Source: Clavibacter michiganensis subsp. tessellarius | GTDB taxonomy: Bacteria; Actinomycetota; Actinomycetes; Actinomycetales; Microbacteriaceae | Assembly (NCBI RefSeq): GCF_021922985.1 | Contig: NZ_CP040788.1 | Coordinates: 1,302,001-1,366,000, forward strand | DNA length: 64,000 bases | Direction: 5' to 3' | Notes under the pieces: model-generated | The model's input: the letters and a program-made list of their open reading frames with translations, nothing else | Database searches by the model: none | Told to the model about the DNA's origin: nothing | Translations under genes and position numbers: made by a program | Shown: in pieces, positions 43,111 to 62,888 of the stretch | Layout: each line of letters opens with the position of its first letter | How positions within the stretch are numbered: position 1 is the stretch's first letter

Positions 43111-44794
43111 CGCGGTCGCCCTCCGCGTGCTCGGGCTCGAGAGCCGCGGCGTCGGTGGTGTCCGCGGCAGCGGGTGCGCGGTGCGCGTCGCCTTCGCCTT
43201 CAACGCCGTCGTCGCCGGCATCCTGCGCGATCTCGGCGTCCACGTCGACGGCGATGTCGTCGTCGTCCCCGTCCTCGCTCGGCGGCACGGGCACCGTGTC
43301 CGCGTCCGCGTCGTGAACGGCATCGGCGTCCGCGTCCGCCTGGTTCGCGTCGGCAGAGTCGGCCCCGTCAGCGTCGGCGTCGGCGTCGTACGCGCCCGTC
43401 TCGGCGCCGGCCTCGGCGTCGCCGTCGTCATCGGACGTGTCCACGACGAGGTCCTCCTCGACCACCTCGACGGTGTCGTCCCAGCCCTCGTCCGGATCCG
43501 CGAACGCCGCCTCGGCCGCATCGGCACGGCGGCGCCACTCGTCGGCCTCGCCGGAGCGGCCGAGCTCCTCCAGCACCTCCGCGTACGCGTGGAAGAGGTC
43601 CGCGCTGTAGGAGTACGCGACGTCGCGGTTCAGCTGCGCGATCGACAGCTCGTCGAGCGCCGCCTCGGTCTGCCCCAGGTCGAGCCGTGCGCCGGACATC
43701 GCGATCGCGAGCGCGACCTGCTCCGCCGCCGGCAGGCTCTCCTTCGGCACCGATCGACCCAGCTCCAGCGCCTTGTCCGGTCGCCCCTGGCCGCGCTCGC
43801 TGTCGACCATGAGCGCCAGCTGGTCGTCCTTCCCGGAGATGCGCCGGTAGGTCCGCAGCTCCCGGAGGGCCAGGGCGTAGTCGCCGACGGCGTACGCGGT
43901 GATGGCCAGCGACTCGCGGACCACGGCGATGCGTCCCGCTCGTCGTGCCGCCGAGATCGCGTGCCGGTGCGCCAGCTCGGGATCCTCCTCGATGAGCCGC
44001 GCGGCCATCACGAGGTGCTGCGCCACCCCCTCGGCGTTGTCCTTGCTCAGCGTCTTCAGCTCGTTGCGGGCCACGCGATCCAGGTCGCCGGGCTGCACGC
44101 CCTCCGGGATCTCCGGGTCATCGTGGCGCGGGCGGACGGACCGCAGCTCACGGGCGCGGAGCTGCTCTTCGGTGAGCGCCTCCTCGTACCGCGGGGCGTC
44201 CCGGTCGTTGCGGGCGGGACGACCGTCGCGCGTCCAGAGCTTGTCGCCGTCACGGGGAGGGCGAGCACCGCCCCGATCCCCTCCACGAGGTGCGTCCTTG
44301 GACCACGGCTTCCGCTCACCATCCCGCGCAGGACGGCCACCAGACGGCGCGTCCTTCGACCAGGGCTTGCGCTCACCATCCCGGACTGGTCGCCCACCGG
44401 AAGGTGCGTCCTTGGACCACGGCTTGCGCTCCCCATCCCGTGCGGGGCGCCCACCCGACGGCGCATCCTTGGACCACGGCTTGCGCTCAGCATCCCGGAC
44501 CGGGCGCCCACCCGACGGCGCGTCCTTCGACCACGGCTTCCGCTCACCATCCCGTGAGGGGCGCGCACCGGACGGTGCGTCCTTCGACCACGGCTTCCGC
44601 TCACCGTCACGTTGCGGACGGCCGGCCCCCGTTCCGCGCGCACCCGAACCGGCTCCGTCGCCGCGAGGACCACGCGGCGCTCCCGACGACCCGCGATCGT
44701 ACGGCGACTTCCCGCCGTCGCGTCCGCGCGCGGAGTGCGACGATCCGCGGTCCTGGCCCTCGGGCCGGCTGTCTCGATCGGATGAGTCGCTCAC
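43100..44794 (-). CDS. TPR-like protein with N-terminal 19-residue repeats and acidic tail
   Basis: A 564-residue protein in three parts. Residues 1-200 are basic and disordered, and contain six near-identical 19-residue repeats (RDGERKPWSKDAPSGGRPV and variants) at about 62-175. Residues 200-430 are helical TPR-like repeats (VAQHLVMAARLIEEDPELAHRH, YALALRELRTYRRIS, ALDELSIAQLNRDVAYSY). Residues 435-564 are strongly acidic Asp/Ala/Glu. Charge-segregated repeats of this kind suggest RNA or ribosome binding. The GTG start opens the leftward core run, downstream of the rRNA operon terminator. I know of no characterised homologue. Confidence 0.85.
   Translation of the reverse strand: MSDSSDRDSRPEGQDRGSSHSARGRDGGKSPYDRGSSGAPRGPRGDGAGSGARGTGAGRPQRDGERKPWSKDAPSGARPSRDGERKPWSKDAPSGGRPVRDAERKPWSKDAPSGGRPARDGERKPWSKDAPSGGRPVRDGERKPWSKDAPSGGRPARDGERKPWSKDAPRGGDRGGARPPRDGDKLWTRDGRPARNDRDAPRYEEALTEEQLRARELRSVRPRHDDPEIPEGVQPGDLDRVARNELKTLSKDNAEGVAQHLVMAARLIEEDPELAHRHAISAARRAGRIAVVRESLAITAYAVGDYALALRELRTYRRISGKDDQLALMVDSERGQGRPDKALELGRSVPKESLPAAEQVALAIAMSGARLDLGQTEAALDELSIAQLNRDVAYSYSADLFHAYAEVLEELGRSGEADEWRRRADAAEAAFADPDEGWDDTVEVVEEDLVVDTSDDDGDAEAGAETGAYDADADADGADSADANQADADADAVHDADADTVPVPPSEDGDDDDIAVDVDAEIAQDAGDDGVEGEGDAHRAPAAADTTDAAALEPEHAEGDRDVR
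44270..44611 (-). repeat. 57-bp coding tandem repeat, six copies
   Basis: Six consecutive copies of a 57-bp unit encode the 19-residue repeats of the TPR-like protein. The nucleotide copies are nearly identical apart from a few synonymous and Gly/Ala or Val/Ala changes, so the array expands and contracts as DNA. Confidence 0.9.
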
Positions 44795-45099
44795 TGTGCT
44801 CCTGTCGGCCCCGCGGGCCAGATGATGTCTGTGGTGTTGTGGGACGTGCTCGAGTCCTCGACCAGGCTAGCCGTTCACGCAGGCCCGCTCCGCGTGGACC
44901 GGGCCTGGTCGGTCTCGGCTCGGGCCGCTCCACGGCCCGCGTCGGCGGCGCACGGATCGCGACGAACGGCCCAAGGCCGCAAGCCGCAAAGTGTGGCCTG
45001 CGAGCTGCGCGCTAGGGGCTCGGCAAGTGCAGCATGACTGCGTCACGCGCGAACCGGAAAGGAGCGAACTGCGTCTCTGGCCGTGCGTGTTAACGCAGA

Positions 45100-45129
45100 A
45101 AGGCCCGTCGCACGAATGCGACGGGCCTT
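45100..45129 (-). terminator. terminator of the rRNA operon
   Basis: A perfect 13-bp stem AAGGCCCGTCGCA / TGCGACGGGCCTT with a 4-nt loop, followed on the minus strand by TTTCTG. It lies 18 nt after the 5S gene. The 44795-45099 gap beyond it holds no gene; it must carry the promoter for the TPR-like gene, which I could not assign. Confidence 0.85.
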
Positions 45130-45147
45130 CCCGTTTACCCAAGTTAA

Positions 45148-45264
45148 GTCCGGCGGTGTCCTACTCTCCCACAGGGTCCCCCCTGCAGTACCATCGGCGC
45201 TGAGAGTCTTAGCTTCCGGGTTCGGAATGTGACCGGGCGTTTCCCTCTCGCTATGGCCGCCGAA
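45148..45264 (-). rRNA. rrf: 5S ribosomal RNA
   Basis: About 117 nt with the actinobacterial 5S consensus on the minus strand (GGCGGCCATAGCGAGAGGG, later CCGAACCCGGAAGCTAAG, GGGAGAGTAGGACACCGCC). The ends pair as the 5S terminal stem. End positions are good to a few bases. Confidence 0.95.
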
Positions 45265-45352
45265 ACACCTCATACACACCCACAAAGGGCATGAAATCTG
45301 TGATGAATCGACCAGTCAAGCTGGTTGTTCAATTGATACCCGACCGTATATC

Positions 45353-45380
45353 GGGAACCACATAGTGGACGCAAGCAAAG
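45353..45380 (-). other. 3' half of the 23S rRNA processing stem
   Basis: The 23S-5S spacer contains GCTTGCGTCCACTATGTGG on the minus strand. It is complementary, with wobble pairs, to the minus-strand word CTACACAGTGGACGCGAGC upstream of 23S in the 16S-23S spacer (48605-48628). The pair brackets 23S and is the expected RNase III processing stem. Confidence 0.7.
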
Positions 45381-45382
45381 TG

Positions 45383-50449
<5,067 letters not shown>

Positions 50450-50644
50450 GCTTAAACGCACGACCACCCGAAAGCAGCCGGCACATCTAAAGCCAGACGT
50501 GAACGGGAATCGAACACGAACCAGCAAGTTTGAAACCGACAGAACAAATCATTACTGACTTGCTTGTTTGTTTAAATGTTTTCCAAAGGAATCCGGACAC
50601 CATCCCAAAGGGACGATGCCACGGGTATTTGGCATTTGACATTG

Positions 50645-50667
50645 TGCACGCTGTTGAGTTCTCAAGG
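50645..50667 (-). other. 5' half of the 16S processing stem / boxA region
   Basis: The minus-strand word CCTTGAGAACTCAACAGCG (continuing with TGCA) in the 16S leader pairs, with a few wobbles, with GCACGCTGTTGGGTCCTGAGG in the spacer at 48720-48743. It therefore brackets 16S as a processing stem. The TGAGAACTCAA part is itself a palindrome and a common feature of actinobacterial rRNA leaders. Confidence 0.7.
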
Positions 50668-50783
50668 AACGGACGCTCCCGACACCGACCATCACAGCCA
50701 GCCATCGGAGCTCACACTCCACCGCTCCCCGTGGGAGTGATCCAGACCAAACAGCCCAGCACTCACGTCGGAAGCAGAATCAG

Positions 50784-50813
50784 ACCCTAGCTCAGTTGGT
50801 GGTACACACGCAA
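50784..50813 (-). promoter_or_regulatory. candidate rRNA operon promoter
   Basis: On the minus strand TTGCGT (50808-50813), an 18-bp spacer and TAGGGT (50784-50789) resemble a sigma-70-type promoter, about 335 nt upstream of 16S. The 50450-51003 region has no gene; besides this box and the processing stem it contains a small hairpin at 50871-50887 (GGAAGC-tttt c-GCTTCC) that could end tyrS transcription, and an A/T-richer leader at 50520-50640. Other promoters may exist. Confidence 0.4.
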
Positions 50814-51003
50814 CCCGTAAGCCGCGGCAACTTCTGTTTCACCAGGATCATCACCCGCCAGAACAGCTCCGGAAGCTTTTCGCTTCCCGCCCGTTCCGGC
50901 GACAAGAGGAGACATTACGCGGACCACCCCACCCCCGCAAAACAACCCGCATCCCGGGCGTGTCGCGACGGTCTCCGAGGAGATCACCCGATCAACGGCG
51001 CAT

Positions 51004-52308
51004 TCACGCCACGGTGACGCCGGCGAGGGTCTTCTTGCCCCGTCGGATGACGGCGAAGCGACCGTGCAGCAGATCGTCCACGAGCGCGCCCGCATCGCCG
51101 ACGGCGACGTTGTTCACGTACACCCCGCCCTGCGCGATCGCCCGCCGGGCCTCCCCCGCGCTCGAGACCAGACCCGTGTCGATGAGGGCCTGGATGACGG
51201 TGGTGCCGGGCGCGAGCTCGGCCGACGGGAGCTCGCCCAGGGCGGCTCGGAGCGTCGACTCGTCGAGGGCCGTCAGCTCGCCCTGGCCGAACAGCGCCTG
51301 CGACGCCGCGATCGCGGACTCGGTCGCGGCCTGCCCGTGCACCAGGGTCGTGACCTCCCACGCCAGCTCGCGCTGGGCCGCGCGCCGGAACGGCTCGGCC
51401 TCCACGGCGCGCTCCAGCTCCTCGATCCGGGCTCGGTCGAGGAACGTGAACACGCGCAGGCGGTGGACGACGTCGGCGTCCTCGGTGTTGAGCCAGAACT
51501 GGTAGAACGCGTAAGGGCTCGTGATCTCGGGGTCGAGCCAGACGGCGTTGCCCTCGCTCTTGCCGAACTTCGTGCCATCCGAGTTGGTGATGAGCGGCGT
51601 GCCGATCGCGTGCACGGTGGCCCGCTCGCTGCGTCGGACGAGGTCCGTCCCGCTGGTGAGGTTCCCCCACTGGTCGCTGCCCCCGGTCTGCAGCACGCAG
51701 CCGTGCGCGCGGTACAGCTCGCGGAAGTCGAGCCCCTGGAGGATCTGGTAGCTGAACTCGGTGTAGCTGATGCCCTCGTCCGAGTTGAGGCGGGCGCTCA
51801 CCGCGTCCTTCTTGAGCATCGTGCCCACCCGGAAGTGCTTGCCCACCTCCCGCAGGAAGTCGATGGCGCTGAGCGGCGCGGTCCAGTCGAGGTTGTTGAC
51901 GATCCGCACGCCGTTGTCCCCCTGCGGACTGAGGAACCAGGACACCTGCGCCTGGAGTCGCCGCACCCAGTCGGCGACGGTCTCCGGGGAGTTGAGCGTG
52001 CGCTCTGCCGTGGGCTTCGGGTCGCCGATGAGGCCCGTCGACCCGCCCACGAGCCCGAGCGGGCGATGGCCGGCCAGCTGGAGCCGGCGCATGAGCAGCA
52101 GCTGCACCAGGTTGCCGAGGTGCAGGCTCGGAGCGGTCGGGTCGAAGCCGCAGTAGTACGTGATGGGCGGCCCCGCGAGCAGCGACCTCAGCGCCTCCGG
52201 GTCCGTCGAGACCTGCACGTACCCGCGCCAGACGATCTCCTCCCACACGTCCGCGAAGGACGGGTCGTTGCGCTGGGCGGAGAGGTGGGCGGGGATGGTG
52301 TCGGGCAC
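51004..52308 (-). CDS. tyrS: tyrosyl-tRNA synthetase
   Basis: A 434-residue class I synthetase that charges tRNA-Tyr. The HIGH motif is PSLHLGNLV and KMSKS is KFGKSEGN; YYCGFDPTAPSLH and QTGGSDQWGN make the tyrosine site. The C-terminal S4 domain (ARRAIAQGGVYVNNVAVGD) binds the tRNA. Two GTG codons, at 52314 and 52308, are possible starts. I chose 52308 because TACCGT ends six bases before it, giving a leaderless transcript as for other genes here, and no ribosome site is seen. It lies directly upstream of the rRNA operon, same strand. Confidence 0.95.
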   Translation of the reverse strand: MPDTIPAHLSAQRNDPSFADVWEEIVWRGYVQVSTDPEALRSLLAGPPITYYCGFDPTAPSLHLGNLVQLLLMRRLQLAGHRPLGLVGGSTGLIGDPKPTAERTLNSPETVADWVRRLQAQVSWFLSPQGDNGVRIVNNLDWTAPLSAIDFLREVGKHFRVGTMLKKDAVSARLNSDEGISYTEFSYQILQGLDFRELYRAHGCVLQTGGSDQWGNLTSGTDLVRRSERATVHAIGTPLITNSDGTKFGKSEGNAVWLDPEITSPYAFYQFWLNTEDADVVHRLRVFTFLDRARIEELERAVEAEPFRRAAQRELAWEVTTLVHGQAATESAIAASQALFGQGELTALDESTLRAALGELPSAELAPGTTVIQALIDTGLVSSAGEARRAIAQGGVYVNNVAVGDAGALVDDLLHGRFAVIRRGKKTLAGVTVA

Positions 52309-52314
52309 CCGCAC

Positions 52315-52320
52315 ACGGTA
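52315..52320 (-). promoter_or_regulatory. -10 hexamer TACCGT of tyrS
   Basis: TACCGT on the minus strand ends six bases before the GTG at 52308, the same geometry as the acetyltransferase and argC genes. No clear -35 box. The site also helps decide between the two tyrS start codons. Confidence 0.45.
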
Positions 52321-52461
52321 TCAGCGGGGTCCCGTCGGGACCGCGGAGCGCGTCGCGCGTCCGCCGGATCCGCCCGCCAGGGGACGACGCGGGGTCGGTG
52401 CGCTGTCGGTGGTGGCCGGGAGGATCGAGCCACGGGCCGGTCCTCGGATCAGGCCTTAGGG

Positions 52462-52481
52462 CTTGATCGGGGGAGATCAAG
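52462..52481. promoter_or_regulatory. perfect inverted repeat, candidate operator of the SatD-like gene
   Basis: CTTGATC-gggggа-type spacer of six bases-GATCAAG: a perfect 7-bp inverted repeat in the 223-bp gap between the divergent tyrS and SatD-like genes, 50 nt before the GTG at 52532. TAGCTT at 52486-52491 could be the -10 box, so the repeat would cover the -35 region. The palindrome size fits a dimeric HTH regulator. Confidence 0.5.
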
Positions 52482-52531
52482 TGCCTAGCTTTGATGTGCG
52501 CCGACGCGTCCGTCGGCGCGGAGGGGGTCCC

Positions 52532-53242
52532 GTGTTCGCCATCACCGCCGACCAGAAGTCGAGCCGCCGGGACGTCGACCGCGCGGGCACCGTGCGCGAC
52601 GAGCTCGCCGAGCGCTACGACGGGCGGCTCGTCCTCCCGGTCGACCGCACCTCCGGCGACGAGGTGCAGGCGCTCGTCGCCGACGCCGCCACCGCGCTCG
52701 ACATCGTCCTGCGGCTCACGCGCGCCGGGCGCTGGAGCGTGGGTCTCGGCGTCGGCGAGGTGCGCACGCCGCTCCCCCGCGCCACGCGCGAGGCCACCGG
52801 GCCGGCCTTCATCGCGGCCCGGGATGCCGTCACCGCCGCCAAGCGCAGCCCGACCCGGTTCGCCCTCGCGGTGGAGGCCGGGGATCCGTCCCCGCGGGCG
52901 ACCGACGACGACGCGCCGGGCGGTACCTCCACCGGTCCCACCGCGGGCGGCCTCCCCGGTCCCGCCGAGGTGGAGGCGCTCATCACCCTGCTGCTGCTCA
53001 CCCGGGACCGCCGCACCCCCCAGGGCTGGGACGTCGTCGACCGCATGGCGGGCGGCGGGACCCAGCGCGACGTCGCGGCGGCGCTCGGGATCACCCCGCA
53101 GGCGGTGAGCACGCGGCTGCGCACCAGCGCATGGCGCGCCGAGCGCGACGCCCTCCCCGGGCTCGAGGCGCTGCTCGCGCACCTCGACGCGGGCGCGTCC
53201 GCCGGGGATCCGAAGTCGACCGCCAACGGAGGCCGCGCGTGA
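52532..53242 (+). CDS. SatD-like protein with C-terminal HTH
   Basis: A 236-residue protein resembling the SatD family: FAITADQKSSRRDVDR at the N terminus, LVLPVDRTSGDEVQALV, RAGRWSVGLGVGEVRTPLP, then GPAFIAARDAVTAAKRSP. The C-terminal part has an HTH-like helix pair (GGTQRDVAAALGITPQAVST and RLRTSAWRAERDALPG). SatD was first seen in a streptococcal signal-recognition/acid locus; its biochemical role is unknown, and the HTH suggests DNA binding. GGAGGGGG precedes the GTG. The downstream membrane gene overlaps by 4 nt, so the two act together. A perfect inverted repeat lies upstream, perhaps its own target. Confidence 0.8.
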   Translation: MFAITADQKSSRRDVDRAGTVRDELAERYDGRLVLPVDRTSGDEVQALVADAATALDIVLRLTRAGRWSVGLGVGEVRTPLPRATREATGPAFIAARDAVTAAKRSPTRFALAVEAGDPSPRATDDDAPGGTSTGPTAGGLPGPAEVEALITLLLLTRDRRTPQGWDVVDRMAGGGTQRDVAAALGITPQAVSTRLRTSAWRAERDALPGLEALLAHLDAGASAGDPKSTANGGRA

Positions 53243-53838
53243 TCCCCGGGGGCACGCCCGCGGAGGTCGGCGCCTGGATCGGCCTCTGCCTGCTCGTCAC
53301 CGCGAGCCTCGTGCTGGCGATCCTGTCCGCGCGGGTGCCGCGCACCGGCCCGGTCGTCGGCGCGGCCGGAGCGCTCGCGGCCGCCCTCGCGCTGGGCCTC
53401 GCGCTCCTCGGCCCGGCGTCGCCGCTCGTCGTGGGCTACCTCGGGATCGCGGCGGTCGTGCTCGCGGTGCTGGGCGGCGGATCCGCGTCCACCGTCGTGC
53501 TCGCCTCCGCCACGCGCGGATCGGTGCCGCCGGGTGCGTTCGGCGGGATCCTCGTCGCGCCGCGCGGGCAGGACGACGACCCGTCGGCGCTCCGCCGCCC
53601 CACGCGCGAGGTGCTGCGCGGCGGGGCGACCATCGGCATGCTCGAGCGGCTCGCCGTCGTGGCCGTGATCCTCGCGGGCTACCCCGAGGCGCTCGCGGTC
53701 GTGATCGCGATCAAGGGGGTGGGCCGCTTCTCCGAGCTGGGCGAGGCCGCGGAGGCGCGCGAGCGCTTCATCATCGGCACGCTCGTCAGCTGGCTGTGGG
53801 CGGCGAGCTGCGCGGCCGTCGTGCTCGTCGTCCGCTGA
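53239..53838 (+). CDS. membrane protein paired with SatD-like protein
   Basis: A 199-residue membrane protein of unknown family, GTG start overlapping the SatD-like stop (GTGA). Hydrophobic segments: IGLCLLVTASLVLAILSA, VVGAAGALAAALALGLALLG, VVGYLGIAAVVLAVLGGG, IGMLERLAVVAVILAGYPEALAVVIAIKGV and GTLVSWLWAASCAAVVLVV. The EALAVVIAIKGVGRF segment and the preceding LERLAVV resemble small actinobacterial membrane proteins found beside SatD-like genes. A cytoplasmic loop with an acidic QDDDPSALRRPTREV stretch lies between helices 3 and 4. It may be a transporter or sensor; no motif decides. Confidence 0.7.
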   Translation: MIPGGTPAEVGAWIGLCLLVTASLVLAILSARVPRTGPVVGAAGALAAALALGLALLGPASPLVVGYLGIAAVVLAVLGGGSASTVVLASATRGSVPPGAFGGILVAPRGQDDDPSALRRPTREVLRGGATIGMLERLAVVAVILAGYPEALAVVIAIKGVGRFSELGEAAEARERFIIGTLVSWLWAASCAAVVLVVR

Positions 53839-53869
53839 CGCGGCCGGGCCCGGCCCGGCCGGGTCAGGC

Positions 53870-54484
53870 TCAGCGGCGGACCCGCGGGACGTGCGCCCGG
53901 TACGGCGAGACCGTCGGGTCGCCGGGGATCCAGAACCGCCAGGGGAAGAGCTCCCCCGACCCTCCGGGACCCGACACCCCGACGCGCGGGCCCGAGGCGG
54001 GCAGCGCCAGCGGGACCGCGGGGAGGACCAGGGCGTAGGGCGCCGCGTCGAGGGGCGCCCCGTCGTCGGCCAGCGGGATGCCGAGCGCCACCGCCAGGCG
54101 CGCGGGGCCGCGCGCCAGGTCGCGGTCGCGGACGGCCGCGCCTCGACGGATCCGGGCGATGTCCGCTCCCTCGACGACCTCGCCGGCGCGGAGCAGGACG
54201 CCCGCGCTCGTGCCCTCGGGCCCGCACACGACGTTCGCGCACGTGTGCATCCCGTAGCTGAAGTACGCGTAGAGGCGCCCGGCGGGGCCGAACATCGTCG
54301 CGTTCCGCGCGCGCTTCCCGCGGAAGGAGTGCGACCCCGGGTCCTCGCCGACGCCGCGGTACGCCTCCACCTCCGTGATGCGGACGGAGACGCGGCCCTC
54401 CTCGGAATCGCGCGACAGCACGGCTCCCAGGAGGGCGGGCGCCACGTCGACCGCGTCGCCGGCGAGGAGCACGAGGTCGCTCAC
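53870..54484 (-). CDS. DNA-3-methyladenine glycosylase (AAG/MPG family)
   Basis: A 204-residue base-excision glycosylase of the alkyladenine type. The catalytic Glu is in RITEVEAYRG, the tyrosine-rich base pocket in YAYFSYGMHTCANVVCG, and DLARGPARLAVALG is the other family block. Removes 3-methyladenine and related damaged purines. The GTG at 54484 lies 7 nt after the stop of the small membrane gene, which overlaps argH, so it may be read from the arginine cluster. It is the last leftward gene before the SatD-like pair. Confidence 0.93.
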   Translation of the reverse strand: MSDLVLLAGDAVDVAPALLGAVLSRDSEEGRVSVRITEVEAYRGVGEDPGSHSFRGKRARNATMFGPAGRLYAYFSYGMHTCANVVCGPEGTSAGVLLRAGEVVEGADIARIRRGAAVRDRDLARGPARLAVALGIPLADDGAPLDAAPYALVLPAVPLALPASGPRVGVSGPGGSGELFPWRFWIPGDPTVSPYRAHVPRVRR

Positions 54485-54491
54485 GCGCGGA

Positions 54492-57365
<2,874 letters not shown>

Positions 57366-57410
57366 GCCGTTCTCCGTTTCCGTTGCTGAGATGTCTGAGG
57401 TGTGCGGGCG

Positions 57411-58367
<957 letters not shown>

Positions 58368-58392
58368 TCAAGCCTAGGGGACGTGCGGGGGC

Positions 58393-58436
58393 CGTCCGGT
58401 CCGGCGGCGGCCCCGCGCGGGGGCGCCGGCCGGACG
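58393..58436 (-). terminator. strong hairpin between argD and argF
   Basis: CGTCCGGtCCGGCG with GGCCCC pairs with GGGGgCGCCGG and CCGGACG to give a long GC-rich stem with two small bulges. It lies in the 145-nt gap inside the arginine cluster. It has no U-tract and could be a terminator, attenuator or mRNA stabiliser. Confidence 0.5.
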
Positions 58437-58479
58437 CCGGGCGGGGTGCGGGTCCGCCCCGCTCCCCGCCGCCCGGGGA

Positions 58480-59697
58480 TCAGCGCAGGTGCGCCAGCGC
58501 GCGACCGAACCGCTCGCGGAAGTCGCGCACCTCGGCGTCGCCGACGATGAGCGGCGGCGCGATGCGGAGGCTGCGGGCGTTGGGCGCGTTGATGATGAGC
58601 CCCTCGCCGAGCGCGGCCGCCGCGATGCGCCCGCCGTCCTCGTGGTGGAGGCCGACGCCGATGAGGAGGCCGCGACCGCGGACCTCGGCGATGAGCGGCG
58701 ACCCGAGGCCGGTGATGGCGGCGCGGATCTCCTCGCCGCGACGGGCGGCGTTCTCCACGAGCCCCGCGTCCTCGATCTCCGCGAGGACCGCGTTCCCCGC
58801 GGCCGTGGCGAGCGGGTTGCCGCCGAACGTGGATCCGTGCTGGCCCTTCTGCAGGAGGTCGGCCGCCGCGTCGAAGGCCACGAGCGCCCCGATGGGGACG
58901 CCGCCCGCGATGCCCTTGGCGATGGTGACCGCGTCCGGCCGCACGCCCTCGTGCTCGTAGGCGAACCAGCGGCCGGTGCGACCAACGCCCGTCTGGATCT
59001 CGTCGAGGACGAGCAGCGCGCCGTGCTCGCGCGTGAGCTCACGCGCGCGCCGGAGGAAGCCCTCCGGGAGGTCGACGACGCCGGCCTCGCCCTGGATCGG
59101 CTCGAGGATGAGCGCCTGGACGGTGTCGTCGATCGCGGCCTCGAGCGCCTCCATCGTGGGCGCGATGTGCTCGACGCCGCCGGGCAGCGGGAGGAACGGC
59201 GCCTGCAGCGCCGGCTGCCCGGTGAGCGCGAGCGCCCCCATCGTGCGGCCGTGGAAGGAGCCCTGCAGCGTGATGACGCGCGTGCGCCGCGCGGATCCGT
59301 TGCGGCGCGCGAGCTTGAAGGCCGCCTCGTTCGCCTCGGCGCCCGAATTGCCGAAGTAGACGCGGCCCGTGTCGCCCGCGCCCGTGATGCGGCGGAGGCG
59401 CTCGGCGAGCGCGATCTGCGGCGGCGTCGCGAAGTAGTTGGAGACGTGCGCGAGCGTCGACACCTGCTCGGTGACCGCGCGGATGAGCGCCGGGTGCGCG
59501 TGCCCGAGCGAGTTGACGGCGATGCCGGCGAGGAAGTCGAGGTACTCGCGTCCGGTCGAGTCCCACACGCGGCAGCCCTCGCCGCGCACGAGCATGGCGA
59601 GCGGCGGCGGGGACGAGCGCATCATCGCGGCCTGGAAGCGGTCGGACCACTCGCTCTCGGTCTGCGTGGTGCGCCGCTCTGGCTGGGTCGTGGTCAT
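58480..59697 (-). CDS. argD: acetylornithine aminotransferase
   Basis: A 405-residue PLP enzyme of class III aminotransferases. Family blocks: [69 protein letters not shown], and [16 protein letters not shown], whose Lys holds PLP. The ATG overlaps the argB stop by 4 nt (ATGA). The N-terminal 15 residues are unconserved Thr/Gln-rich. Converts N-acetylglutamate semialdehyde to N-acetylornithine; may also serve lysine synthesis. Confidence 0.95.
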   Translation of the reverse strand: MTTTQPERRTTQTESEWSDRFQAAMMRSSPPPLAMLVRGEGCRVWDSTGREYLDFLAGIAVNSLGHAHPALIRAVTEQVSTLAHVSNYFATPPQIALAERLRRITGAGDTGRVYFGNSGAEANEAAFKLARRNGSARRTRVITLQGSFHGRTMGALALTGQPALQAPFLPLPGGVEHIAPTMEALEAAIDDTVQALILEPIQGEAGVVDLPEGFLRRARELTREHGALLVLDEIQTGVGRTGRWFAYEHEGVRPDAVTIAKGIAGGVPIGALVAFDAAADLLQKGQHGSTFGGNPLATAAGNAVLAEIEDAGLVENAARRGEEIRAAITGLGSPLIAEVRGRGLLIGVGLHHEDGGRIAAAALGEGLIINAPNARSLRIAPPLIVGDAEVRDFRERFGRALAHLR

Positions 59698-60628
59698 GCG
59701 GGCACGACCTCCGTTCCGATTCCGTTCGTGGTGAAGATCTCCAGGAGCATCGAGTGCGGGATGCGGCCGTCGATGATGGCGGCCTTGGGCACTCCGCCGT
59801 CGACGGCCTCGAGGCACGCGGCCATCTTCGGGATCATGCCCGACTCGAGCGACGGCAGCAGGGCGCGGAGCTCGTCCGCGCGGATGTCGGAGACGAGCGA
59901 TCCGCGGTCGGGCCAGTCGCGGTAGAGGCCGGCGACGTCGGTGAGGATGACGAGCTTCTCGGCGCCGAGCGCCACGGCGAGCGCGGCGGCCGCGGCATCG
60001 GCGTTGACGTTGAGCGACACGGCGGGATCGGACTCGTCGGGCGCGATGGAGGAGACGACCGGGATGCGGCCCGCGTCGAGCTGCGCGAGCACGGCGGTGG
60101 GATCCACGGACACCACGTCGCCCACGAGGCCGAGGTCGACCTCGACGCCGTCGACGACCGCGCCGCGCCGGCGCCCGGTGAACAGGCCCGCGTCCTCGCC
60201 GGAGACGGCGGCCGCGAGCGGGCCGTGCGCGTTGATGCCGCGGACGACGTCGCGGCTGACCTGGCCGGTGAGCACCATGCGCACGACCTCGAGGACCTCG
60301 GGGGTCGTCACGCGGTATCCCCCGCGGAACTCGCTCTCGATGCCGAGGCGGGTGAGCATCGCGCTGATCTGCGGGCCGCCGCCGTGCACGACGACGGGCC
60401 GGAGCCCGGCGTAGCGGAGGTAGACGACGTCCTCGGCGAAGGTGCGCGTGAGCTCCTCGTCGACCATGGCGTTGCCGCCGAACTTCACGACCACGATGCG
60501 GTCGTGGAAGCGCTGCAGCCACGACAGCGACTCGATGAGCGTCGCGGCCTTCGACTCGGCCTGCGCCTGGTCGCGCTCCGCGGCGTCCTGCGTGATGGCG
60601 GTCACGTCCGTCCCGTCTGCGCCCGCCA

Positions 60629-60629
<1 letters not shown>
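59694..60629 (-). CDS. argB: acetylglutamate kinase
   Basis: A 311-residue amino acid kinase, the usual point of arginine feedback control. The N-terminal loop is [15 protein letters not shown], then [45 protein letters not shown] and [12 protein letters not shown]. The N-terminal helix ([13 protein letters not shown]) is the extension found in arginine-sensitive hexameric enzymes, so feedback inhibition is likely. The ATG overlaps the argJ stop by one base (TGATG). Confidence 0.95.
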
Positions 60630-62832
<2,203 letters not shown>

Positions 62833-62835
62833 TCA

Positions 62836-62841
62836 AACCTA
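62836..62841 (-). promoter_or_regulatory. -10 hexamer TAGGTT of argC
   Basis: TAGGTT on the minus strand ends six bases before the argC ATG, so transcription would start at or next to the A of the start codon. No -35 box is convincing. Confidence 0.4.
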
Positions 62842-62888
62842 CCGCCGGTGCCGACGGGGCCCCGCCGGGAGAGGGGCGCCGGACGCAC

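Noticed and set aside
44270..44611. Regular 57-bp repeats looking like a CRISPR array
   Set aside because: Units are contiguous with no variable spacers and keep one reading frame inside a protein gene.
52315..52531. T-box or tRNA-sensing leader for tyrS
   Set aside because: The tyrS start lies six bases from a -10 box, leaving no room for a leader RNA, and no T-box motif is visible.
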